Below are positions 7,357 through 13,937 of a stretch of 17,712 nt of DNA, one piece after another. The stretch covers positions 1-17,712 of the forward strand of contig JAEZDQ010000051.1 of NCBI GenBank assembly GCA_023433225.1, given 5' to 3'. The DNA comes from Bacteroidota bacterium. Its GTDB lineage: Bacteria > Bacteroidota > Bacteroidia > Flavobacteriales > Weeksellaceae. The position numbers and the translations under genes are program-made. Numbering within the stretch: position 1 is the stretch's first letter; every line of letters begins with the position of its first letter. The notes under the pieces are model-generated. The model searched no databases and was not told the DNA's origin. It was given only the letters and a program-made list of their open reading frames with translations.

Positions 7357-7977
7357 TTAAGAACCAAAGACTTTTTTGCGAAACAACAATATTATGGCGC
7401 CACCCACGGTGATGGATGCATCTGCCACATTGAATATATAGGAGAAAAATTCAAAATGCTTCCCTCCTATCCCCGGAATCCATTCGGGCCAAGTAAATTC
7501 AAACAAGGGAAAATAAAACATGTCGACTACGCAGCCTTGTAAGAATCCGGAATAACCTTGAAAGTTCGCTTGGGAAATCCCCGAATAACTGTCCCAACCT
7601 TGCATTTCAGCGTTCCAAGTCAGTCCGGTGTCGAAAATCATCCCATAAAAAAGGCTGTCGAACAAGTTGCCGATGGCACCGGCAAAAACGAGTGCCATTC
7701 CGATTTTGAAGTAATTGTTATCGTGTTTGGGAATCGATTTGACAATGAACCAACCGATGGCGGTGATGAGGAAAATCCTTAGTACGGACAATATGATTTT
7801 ACCCGTTAATCCGCCGAATTCCGCACCATAAGCCATGCCCGGGTTTTCAACGAATTTGAGTTGAAACCAATTGAAAACCTCTACCGCTTCACCGTAATGA
7901 AAGTTGGTTTTGATATAGAATTTTAAAATTTGGTCGGCCAGTAAAACCAGCAGAACGATGATTCCTACCTTTTTCAA
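7357..7977 (-). CDS. lspA: Lipoprotein signal peptidase (signal peptidase II)
   Basis: LspA is an inner-membrane aspartyl protease that removes signal peptides from prolipoproteins after lipid attachment. The two catalytic aspartates are visible: Asp107 in GNLFDS and Asp186 in FNVADASI. VENPGMAYG (about 43-51) and VVDMFYF (about 150-156) are further family motifs. At 206 residues it is longer than the usual ~160, because of an insertion between the GNLFDS motif and VVDMF (about residues 112-148, rich in Gly, Ser and Trp), a layout I associate with Bacteroidota enzymes. Four membrane segments fit. It starts 9 bp after the TraR/DksA-family gene in the ileS operon. Confidence 0.97.
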   Translation of the reverse strand: MKKVGIIVLLVLLADQILKFYIKTNFHYGEAVEVFNWFQLKFVENPGMAYGAEFGGLTGKIILSVLRIFLITAIGWFIVKSIPKHDNNYFKIGMALVFAGAIGNLFDSLFYGMIFDTGLTWNAEMQGWDSYSGISQANFQGYSGFLQGCVVDMFYFPLFEFTWPEWIPGIGGKHFEFFSYIFNVADASITVGGAIILLFRKKVFGS

Positions 7978-7986
7978 ACCGGTGCT

Positions 7987-8370
7987 TTAACGTTGCATGT
8001 TTTTGGCTTCGATGCTCAAAGTTGCGTGAGGAACGAGTTTCAAACGGTCTTTGTTGATGAGTTTTCCGGTTACGCGACAGATTCCGTAGGTTTTGTTTTC
8101 GATACGGATCAATGCGTTTTTCAGGTCCCTGATGAACTTCTCCTGACGTGCAGCCAATTGTGCGTTCTGCTCTTTGCTCATGGTTTCGGAACCTTCTTCA
8201 AAAGCTTTAAAGGTCGGGGATGTGTCATCTGTTCCGTTGTCCAAACCGTTCATGAAAGATTCTTTAATTAAGGTATAATCGCGTTCCGCTTTTTGCAGTT
8301 TTTCTTGTATGATCTGGCGAAATTCTTCCAATTCCGCATCAGAATATCTCGTTTTTTCGTCTGTTGTCAT
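7987..8370 (-). CDS. TraR/DksA-family protein lacking most zinc ligands
   Basis: The 127-residue protein has the DksA/TraR layout. A long N-terminal coiled coil (about residues 11-90, with acidic residues near the turn, NGTDDTSPTF) leads into a C-terminal zinc-finger-like region. In that region YGICRVTGKLINKDRL and LVPHATLSIEAK align with the usual CxxC...CxxC finger. Only Cys98 remains, and the other three positions are Thr101, Ser119 and Ala122, so the fold presumably stands without zinc. DksA proteins bind in the RNA polymerase secondary channel to modulate initiation. Whether this variant does so is inferred only. It lies 6 bp after ileS and 9 bp before lspA. Confidence 0.9.
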   Translation of the reverse strand: MTTDEKTRYSDAELEEFRQIIQEKLQKAERDYTLIKESFMNGLDNGTDDTSPTFKAFEEGSETMSKEQNAQLAARQEKFIRDLKNALIRIENKTYGICRVTGKLINKDRLKLVPHATLSIEAKNMQR

Positions 8371-8376
8371 AGTTTT

Positions 8377-11300
8377 CTAAATTTTTGAAATTGAGATTTC
8401 AGTTTTTATATCATTGATTTCTATTTCCGTTCCGCTTTCTACCTCAGCCTCTAAGCGAAGTTCGGCCGTTAGCGTTTCGGAGCAAATATAATCTTTATTT
8501 TGATTTACGGCGTTTTCTAATTGTTTATCATTTTTCAAAACCAAACGAATTTTATCGGTTACTTCCAATCCTTTTTCTTTGCGTAAATTCTGGATTCGGT
8601 TGACCAATTCCCTTGCAAGACCTTCAGACTTTAATTCGTCTGTCAAAGTCATATCCAGTGCAACGGTCATCGTATTGTTGGAAGCTACTGTCCAGCCCGG
8701 AATGTCTTTGGTCGAAATTTCAAAATCTTCCAGTTCCAGTTCCCAGGATTGCTCCCCTGAAGATAAGGAAATTTTTCCATCATTTTCCAGCTTCAAAATA
8801 GCTTCATTGCCCAATTGAGAAGTGGCTTCAGAAATCGCTTTCATATCCTTTCCGAATTTAGGCCCTAAAGTTTTGAAATTCGGTTTGATGTTTTTCACCA
8901 GCAAATGCGAAGCTTCTTCATTTGTCAACAACTCGATTTCTTTCACATTGACTTCCTGTTTCAACAATTCGGAAACCGATTCCAAACGGGTTTTCATTGC
9001 CTTGTCCAAAACCGGAATGATGACTTTTTGTAAGGGTTGTCGCACTTTGATATCGGCGCCTTTTCTCAAAGACAAAATCATGGTTGTGGCTTGTTGCGCC
9101 AATTGGGTTCTGATTTCCAACTCTTTGTCAATCAAGGTTTCATCTGCTATTGGAAAATAAGCCAAATGAACCGATTCAAATTCGCTTTTACCGGTTGCCT
9201 CATTTAAATCCTTGTACAATCTTTCCGCAAAAAACGGAGCGATTGGCGCAATCAAAATCGCTACATTTTCCAAAACGGTATAAAGGGTCTGATAAGCCGA
9301 AATTTTATCCTTTTCATATTCGCCTTTCCAGAAACGTCTTCTGCTCAAACGAACATGCCAGTTGCTCAGATTATCGATTACAAATTCCTGAATCGCTCTT
9401 GCTGCTCGCGTTGGCTCATAATCTGCATAGAATTCATCTACTTTTTTTATGAGTGAATTCAATTCCGACAAAATCCATCTATCCAATTCCGCTCTTTCAC
9501 TCACCGGAATTTCTGCTTCCGAATAGTTAAATCCGTCCACATTGGCATAAAGCGAAAAGAACGAATAAGTATTGTAAAGCGTTCCGAAGAATTTACGACG
9601 AACTTCATCCACCCCGGCAATGTCAAATTTTAAATTTTCCCAAGGCTGCGCATTCGAAATCATATACCAACGCGTAGCATCAGGACCGTAAACGGCTAGC
9701 GTTTCAAACGGATCCACGGCATTGCCCAAACGTTTGGACATTTTTTGTCCGTTTTTATCGAGCACCAATCCATTGGAAACCACGTTTTTATACGCTACAC
9801 TATCAAAAACCAAAGTTCCGATGGCATGAAGCGTATAGAACCATCCTCGCGTTTGGTCTACACCTTCGGCGATGAAATCTGCGGGGAAAGCCCCACCTAA
9901 ATCCTCCCCAAAGGGGAGGACTTTTTGGGATGGTCTATTATTTAATTCTTTAAGAATCGATTGAAGTACGTTTTCTGTATCTCCTATCACTTGTTCATTT
10001 GTAAAACGAATAACTTTATATCCGAATTCTTCGAGTAATTCTGTGCGTAATTTATCTGCTTCTATTACTTCGGGGTCATTATGATATCCGCCATCTACTT
10101 CTACCACCAGCATTTTGTCCAAACAAACAAAATCTACAATCAGTTGGTCAATTATATGTTGTCTTCTGAATTTATATCCTTCAAGTTTTTTGCTTTTCAA
10201 TTGTTCCCAGAGAAAATTTTCAGCTTCGGTTGAAGAATTGATTTGCTTTTTCTTCAATTCTTTTAACAAAACATAAGTTGAATTTCTTGCCGTTTCATAT
10301 TTTGGACGGGTAGAATTCCTCCCCTTAGGGGAGGTTAGGTGGGGCTTTTCAAATGGGTAATGCCACTGTGCATAAGGCATCGCACCTGAATCAAACCAAA
10401 CGTCAATCAGATCGGCCTCGCGTTTCATCGGTTTTCCGGACGGAGAAACCAGAATGATTTCGTCCACGATGTTTTTATGCAAATCAACTTTTGCATAATT
10501 TCCTTCCGACATATTTCCGATTTCAAATCCTTCAAACGGATTTTGGGACATTATCCCATTTGATATTGACTTTTGGATTTCATTCATCAATTCTTCCACC
10601 GAACCGATGATGATTTCTTCGACTTGCCCTGAACTTGTCGAAGGGTCAGTACGCCAGATTGGCAAAGGAATTCCCCAATATCGGGAACGCGATAAATTCC
10701 AGTCGTTTGCATTTTCCAACCAATTCCCGAAACGGCCTTCACCGGTTGATTTCGGTTTCCAATTGATGGATTTATTCAATTCCGCCATTCGTTCCCGAAC
10801 CGATGTGATTTTGATAAACCAGGAGTCCAGCGGATAATACAAAATCGGTTTGTCGGTACGCCAGCAATGCGGATAAGTATGTTTGTATTTTTCGACTTTA
10901 AAAGCTTTGTTTTCTTCCTTTAATTGAATGGCGATTTCCACATCAACCGAACGTTCAGGTGCTTCTCCGTCGTTGTAATATTCGTTTTTTACATATTTTC
11001 CACCAAATCCTTCGGGCAATTGTTCAATGAACTTCCCTTGTAAATCGACCAAAGGAACGGGGTTTTGATTTTCATCCAAAACCAACATCGGCGGAACGCC
11101 GTGTTCTTTGGCAACTTTGGCGTCGTCTGCACCAAAAGTTGGAGCCGTGTGAACAATTCCGGTACCGTCTTCGGTGGTAACGAAATCTCCGTCGATGACC
11201 TGAAATGCTTTGTCCGCATCTTCAAACGGCAATGCCCAAGGCAATAATTGTTCGTATTTGATTCCCACCAAATCCGAACCTTTGAAAGTTTCAAGTATTC

Positions 11301-12228
11301 TGTAAGGAATCTTTTTATCACCTTCTTTGAAGTTTTCAAAGCCGGATTCTTCATTGGATTCAAAATAATTTTTACCAAAAACCGAATTCAACAAAGGTTT
11401 GGCCAGAATCACTTTCTGCGGTCGGAATGTATATTGATTAAAAGTTTCAACTAGGATATATTCGATTTTCGGTCCTACGGTCAAAGCGGTATTGGACGGC
11501 AAAGTCCAAGGTGTTGTGGTCCAAGCTAAAAAATAAACATCTCCTTCTATTCCTTTTAAGAAATCGGAAGAATCCTTTTTTGCTTTAAACTGCGCCACAA
11601 TCGTGGTATCGGTCACATCGCGATAAGTCCCCGGCATATTCAGTTCATGGGAAGAAAGTCCGGTTCCGGCTTTGGGCGAATAGGGTTGGATTGTATAACC
11701 TTTGTACATTAAATCCTTGTCATAAATTTGTTTCAGCAACCACCAAACCGACTCCATGTATTTGGGTTCGTAAGTGATATACGGATCGTTCAAATCCACC
11801 CAATACCCCATTTTCTCGGTCAAATCATTCCAAACATCGGTATAGCGCATCACCGCTTCCCGACAGGCTTTGTTATAATCTTCAACAGAAATTTTCTTTC
11901 CGATGTCTTCTTTGGTGATGCCCAATTCTTTTTCCACGCCCAATTCTACCGGCAATCCATGTGTGTCCCAACCGGCTTTTCGGTGAACCTGCTTTCCTTT
12001 CAAAGTCTGGTAACGACAAAAGATATCCTTGATGGCACGCCCCATCACATGGTGAATCCCGGGCATTCCGTTTGCGGAAGGCGGACCTTCATAAAACACA
12101 AAGTTCTCCTGACCTTCTCTTGTAGAAACGCTTTTTTCAAAAATCTGATTCTGTTTCCAATCTGCTAAAACATCTTCGGATAATTTGACTAAATCTAACT
12201 GTTTGTATTCTTTGAAATTCTTGCTCAT
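8377..12228 (-). CDS. ileS: Isoleucyl-tRNA synthetase with an in-frame DUF559 nuclease insertion
   Basis: This class I synthetase charges tRNA-Ile. It resembles the eukaryote-like (type 2) enzymes. The ATP-binding signature reads PPSANGMPGIHHVMG, so the HxGH tetrad is GIHH at residues 57-60. The KMSKS equivalent is KMSKR at 829-833. Other core motifs are KAGWDTHGLPVE, YSPKAGTGLSSHE, AWTTTPWTLPSNTALTVG, WFDSGAMPYAQWHYPFE and GVDQTRGWF. The start chosen is ATG at 12228 (MSKNFKEY). A longer frame from 12243 adds only five poorly plausible residues. The predicted length is 1283. Residues 628-779 (KPHLTSPKGRN to EDLGG) are foreign: a DUF559 domain lying between YPFE and AFPADFIAEG. Residues 528-535 (DPSTSSGQ) are a second small repeat insertion. 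Without both, about 1123 residues remain, near the usual length. A near-match -7 box (TATCTTCG) lies at 12286-12293. The gene heads ileS - dksA-like - lspA. Confidence 0.97.
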   Translation of the reverse strand: MSKNFKEYKQLDLVKLSEDVLADWKQNQIFEKSVSTREGQENFVFYEGPPSANGMPGIHHVMGRAIKDIFCRYQTLKGKQVHRKAGWDTHGLPVELGVEKELGITKEDIGKKISVEDYNKACREAVMRYTDVWNDLTEKMGYWVDLNDPYITYEPKYMESVWWLLKQIYDKDLMYKGYTIQPYSPKAGTGLSSHELNMPGTYRDVTDTTIVAQFKAKKDSSDFLKGIEGDVYFLAWTTTPWTLPSNTALTVGPKIEYILVETFNQYTFRPQKVILAKPLLNSVFGKNYFESNEESGFENFKEGDKKIPYRILETFKGSDLVGIKYEQLLPWALPFEDADKAFQVIDGDFVTTEDGTGIVHTAPTFGADDAKVAKEHGVPPMLVLDENQNPVPLVDLQGKFIEQLPEGFGGKYVKNEYYNDGEAPERSVDVEIAIQLKEENKAFKVEKYKHTYPHCWRTDKPILYYPLDSWFIKITSVRERMAELNKSINWKPKSTGEGRFGNWLENANDWNLSRSRYWGIPLPIWRTDPSTSSGQVEEIIIGSVEELMNEIQKSISNGIMSQNPFEGFEIGNMSEGNYAKVDLHKNIVDEIILVSPSGKPMKREADLIDVWFDSGAMPYAQWHYPFEKPHLTSPKGRNSTRPKYETARNSTYVLLKELKKKQINSSTEAENFLWEQLKSKKLEGYKFRRQHIIDQLIVDFVCLDKMLVVEVDGGYHNDPEVIEADKLRTELLEEFGYKVIRFTNEQVIGDTENVLQSILKELNNRPSQKVLPFGEDLGGAFPADFIAEGVDQTRGWFYTLHAIGTLVFDSVAYKNVVSNGLVLDKNGQKMSKRLGNAVDPFETLAVYGPDATRWYMISNAQPWENLKFDIAGVDEVRRKFFGTLYNTYSFFSLYANVDGFNYSEAEIPVSERAELDRWILSELNSLIKKVDEFYADYEPTRAARAIQEFVIDNLSNWHVRLSRRRFWKGEYEKDKISAYQTLYTVLENVAILIAPIAPFFAERLYKDLNEATGKSEFESVHLAYFPIADETLIDKELEIRTQLAQQATTMILSLRKGADIKVRQPLQKVIIPVLDKAMKTRLESVSELLKQEVNVKEIELLTNEEASHLLVKNIKPNFKTLGPKFGKDMKAISEATSQLGNEAILKLENDGKISLSSGEQSWELELEDFEISTKDIPGWTVASNNTMTVALDMTLTDELKSEGLARELVNRIQNLRKEKGLEVTDKIRLVLKNDKQLENAVNQNKDYICSETLTAELRLEAEVESGTEIEINDIKTEISISKI
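9887..9920. repeat. Left terminal repeat and hairpin of the DUF559 element
   Basis: A 14-bp terminal repeat (9887-9900) is followed by a perfect 8-bp stem, tcctcccc (9902-9909), loop aaa, ggggagga (9913-9920). In ileS it is translated as LPFGEDLGG. Confidence 0.85.
10318..10348. repeat. Right terminal repeat and hairpin of the DUF559 element
   Basis: A 7-bp stem, cctcccc (10318-10324), loop tta, ggggagg (10328-10334), is followed by the inverted copy of the 14-bp terminal repeat (10335-10348). In ileS it is translated as KPHLTSPKGRN. Confidence 0.85.
10624..10647. repeat. Short interspersed palindromic repeat inside ileS (DPSTSSGQ)
   Basis: The sequence contains ccctgaacttgtcgaaggg, with CCCT/AGGG ends. 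It matches a repeat I recognise from many bacterial genomes, especially Bacteroidota, where it is often read as ...STSSGQ on one strand and CPELVEG on the other. Here both readings are visible: DPSTSSGQ in IleRS and CPELVEG on the plus strand. It adds eight in-frame residues between WRT and VEEIIIG. Confidence 0.75.
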
Positions 12229-12237
12229 TATTAAAAA

Positions 12238-12264
12238 GTACAAAGTATTATGTACGAAGTATTA
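12238..12264. repeat. Tandem direct repeat in the ileS leader
   Basis: Two 13-bp copies, gtacaaagtatta (12238-12250) and gtacgaagtatta (12252-12264), differ by one base and are separated by one base. They lie 10 bp before the ileS start codon, within the presumed leader. Confidence 0.7.
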
Positions 12265-12318
12265 AGTCTAATTTTTAAAGATTGGCGAAGATACGAAAAA
12301 GATGAAAACACTATCGGT

Positions 12319-12633
12319 TTATGTAAGAAAATTAGCTTCCTCCGAATGGTTATTCGTTATATGCGTAATCAAATATCTTTTGTGAGATAGTTCAAAGAAG
12401 ACAAACCAGGTCGTGTGGTTGTTGGCCTTATAAAAAGCATATTTTGAACTGAAATGGATGAGTTGCGGAGGTGTCCGCCTGAAAGGAAAATTGGGAAGTT
12501 CGAATTCGATGAAGTCATAAATCTTTGACACATACATAAGTGCATCTGACTCAAACCCGAAATATTCTTTTTCGAATAAAATCTGAACCAGTTCTTCCAG
12601 AAATTCAGTTACATTTTTTTGAAGTGTAATCAC
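12319..12633 (-). CDS. RelE/ParE-like toxin of a type II toxin-antitoxin pair
   Basis: The 104-residue protein begins with GTG at 12633, overlapping the antitoxin stop by 4 bases (GTGA). Helices at the N-terminus (EFLEELVQILFEKEYFGF, SDALMYVSKIYDFIEFEL) are followed by a beta-rich C-terminus: KYAFYKANNHTTWFVFFELS, then HKRYLITHITNNHSEEANFL. This is the layout of the ParE/RelE superfamily. Such toxins either cleave mRNA on the ribosome or poison gyrase. The sequence does not decide which. The gene order (antitoxin first, overlapping) supports the assignment. The pair sits between the pseudouridine synthase gene and ileS. Confidence 0.72.
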   Translation of the reverse strand: MITLQKNVTEFLEELVQILFEKEYFGFESDALMYVSKIYDFIEFELPNFPFRRTPPQLIHFSSKYAFYKANNHTTWFVFFELSHKRYLITHITNNHSEEANFLT

Positions 12634-12833
12634 CTTTTCCAGGGCAAAGATTTTACAAAATCAGCAGTTTTTTTTCTTGCCTCTTCAATGGATATTCCGT
12701 TTTCCCATTCTTTTTCAAAATCAAAAGTCTCGGTTTCCCTTTTTTTGATTCGTTTAATTTGCTCGATCACAAAGGGGTTGTCCAAAGAATTGATCCATTT
12801 GATGATTTCGGCTTTTTCAACAGTTATATCCAT
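12630..12833 (-). CDS. Antitoxin of the type II toxin-antitoxin pair
   Basis: This 67-residue protein (MDITVEKAEIIKWINSLDNP, then a charged helix KRIKKRETETFDFEKEWENG and ISIEEARKKTADFVKSLPWK) is strongly charged and helical, as expected for a small antitoxin whose C-terminal part wraps the toxin. A classical DNA-binding fold is not obvious. It precedes the toxin and shares the GTGA overlap with it, implying coupled translation with antitoxin first. A TAAATTTG box lies 20 bp upstream of its ATG. Confidence 0.72.
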   Translation of the reverse strand: MDITVEKAEIIKWINSLDNPFVIEQIKRIKKRETETFDFEKEWENGISIEEARKKTADFVKSLPWKR

Positions 12834-12853
12834 CTTGAATAGATTTATCCTAA

Positions 12854-12861
12854 CAAATTTA
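12854..12861 (-). promoter_or_regulatory. Putative -7 box of the toxin-antitoxin operon
   Basis: The minus strand reads TAAATTTG, an exact TAnnTTTG match, 20 bp before the antitoxin ATG in the short gap after the pseudouridine synthase gene. This suggests the pair is transcribed on its own. Confidence 0.45.
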
Positions 12862-12899
12862 ATGATAATTAGATTCCCATTCAGTTTAAAAACAAAACT

Positions 12900-13937
12900 T
12901 TAAGATTCTTCTCTGGAAAATTGGGTGTAATTCCGCCATTTTTCAAGCAGTTCCACCATATCCTCAGGCAAAGGTGCCTGAAAAAACATCCGTTCGCCTG
13001 TCACGGGATGGTCGAAACCCAAGGTCTTGGCATGCAAAGCCTGGCGCGGGCAAACCTTAAAACAATTTTCCACAAATTGTTTGTAGCGCGAAAAAGTAGT
13101 GCCTTTTAAAATCGCATCCCCGCCATAGCGTCCATCGTTAAAAAGCGGATGCCCTATGTGTTTGAAATGCGCCCGGATCTGGTGTGTACGCCCTGTTTCC
13201 AGTTTACATTCGACCAGAGTGACGTATAAAAATTTTTCCAAAACCTTGTAATGGGTAATGGCAGGCTTTCCTTGACTTTCGTCTTCAAAAACAGCCATTT
13301 GCAATCGGTCTTTCAAATGGCGTCCGATGTGGCCTTCGATGGTTCCGGAATCTTCGTCAAGACTTCCCCAAACCAAGGCATCATACAAACGATCTGTGGT
13401 GCGCGCCTTGAATTGTGAACTAAGACTTTGCATGGCTTGGTCGGTTTTGGCGATGACCAATAAACCGCTTGTGTCCTTGTCAATCCGATGAACCAATCCC
13501 GGGCGTTCCAACTCTGCCGACATGGAAGGTAAATTGTCGAAATGAAATTTTAGGGCATTGACCAAAGTGCCTTTGTAATTCCCATGTCCGGGATGAACGA
13601 CCATTCCCGCTTTTTTGTTGATAACGACCACGGATTCGTCTTCATAAACAATTTCAATCGGAATGTTTTCGGCCAGCACATCAATGATTCTGGGCGGTTC
13701 TTCCAACACCACTTTGATTTCGTCGCCGGGTTTTACTTTGTAATTGGATTTTACCGGATTTCCGTTGACCCAAATTTGTCCGCTATCCGCAGATTGTTGT
13801 ATTCTATTGCGGGTAGTTCCTTCAATGAAATTCATCAAGAATTTATCGATGCGCAAGGGTTCCTGGCCTTTGGAGGCACGGATACTAAACTGCTCAAACC
13901 ATTCCGGGTTCGGGGTTTTATCGTTTTCTGAAAGCAT
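12900..13937 (-). CDS. rluD: RluA-family 23S rRNA pseudouridine synthase (RluD type)
   Basis: The 345-residue enzyme isomerises uridines to pseudouridine in 23S rRNA. An N-terminal S4 RNA-binding domain (about residues 27-80: RIDKFLMNFIEGTTRNRIQQ, IWVNGNPVKSNYKVKPGDEI) is followed by the catalytic domain. The conserved HRIDKDTSG is at 150-158, with the catalytic aspartate at 155. Downstream motifs RLYDALVWG, ETGRTHQIRAHF and HPLFNDGRYGG complete the family pattern. The S4 domain and length fit RluD/RluC, and I cannot be sure which uridines are modified. Its ATG abuts the stop of the PASTA gene (TAA then ATG), so the two are coupled. Confidence 0.95.
   Translation of the reverse strand: MLSENDKTPNPEWFEQFSIRASKGQEPLRIDKFLMNFIEGTTRNRIQQSADSGQIWVNGNPVKSNYKVKPGDEIKVVLEEPPRIIDVLAENIPIEIVYEDESVVVINKKAGMVVHPGHGNYKGTLVNALKFHFDNLPSMSAELERPGLVHRIDKDTSGLLVIAKTDQAMQSLSSQFKARTTDRLYDALVWGSLDEDSGTIEGHIGRHLKDRLQMAVFEDESQGKPAITHYKVLEKFLYVTLVECKLETGRTHQIRAHFKHIGHPLFNDGRYGGDAILKGTTFSRYKQFVENCFKVCPRQALHAKTLGFDHPVTGERMFFQAPLPEDMVELLEKWRNYTQFSREES

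Larger units (their letters stand above)
9887..10348 (-). mobile_element. DUF559 nuclease element with terminal inverted repeats, inserted in frame in ileS
   Basis: The element is bounded by a perfect 14-bp inverted repeat: aaagccccacctaa at 9887-9900 and its reverse complement at 10335-10348. Each is followed inward by a short G/C hairpin of the type cctcccc-n3-ggggagg. The total of 462 bp is 154 codons, so the host frame is preserved. In ileS orientation it encodes 152 residues. The DUF559 core (about IleRS residues 647-762) has FLWEQLKSKKLEGYKFRRQH, then the putative catalytic Asp699 in VDF and Glu710-x-Asp712 in VVEVDGGYH, then RTELLEEFGYKVIRFTNEQV. DUF559 is related to the Vsr-like PD-(D/E)XK nucleases. 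No Met occurs before residue 706, so the domain has no plausible start of its own and is translated only as part of IleRS. That the unit is mobile is inferred from its repeats and insertion position. Confidence 0.85.

Noticed and set aside
9887..10348. Possible intein or self-splicing intron in ileS
   Set aside because: The frame is open throughout, so no RNA splicing is required. The N-terminal edge lacks Cys/Ser and the C-terminal edge lacks the His-Asn plus nucleophile signature of inteins. DUF559 is not a typical intein endonuclease.
11728..12168. 146-codon plus-strand frame antisense to ileS
   Set aside because: It lies wholly within the strongly conserved N-terminal part of IleRS on the other strand and has no recognisable protein features. 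It is a shadow frame.
12229..12243. Longer IleRS start (MYFLI extension)
   Set aside because: It adds five hydrophobic residues not expected before the usual MSKNFKEY-type N-terminus and partly overlaps the leader repeat.
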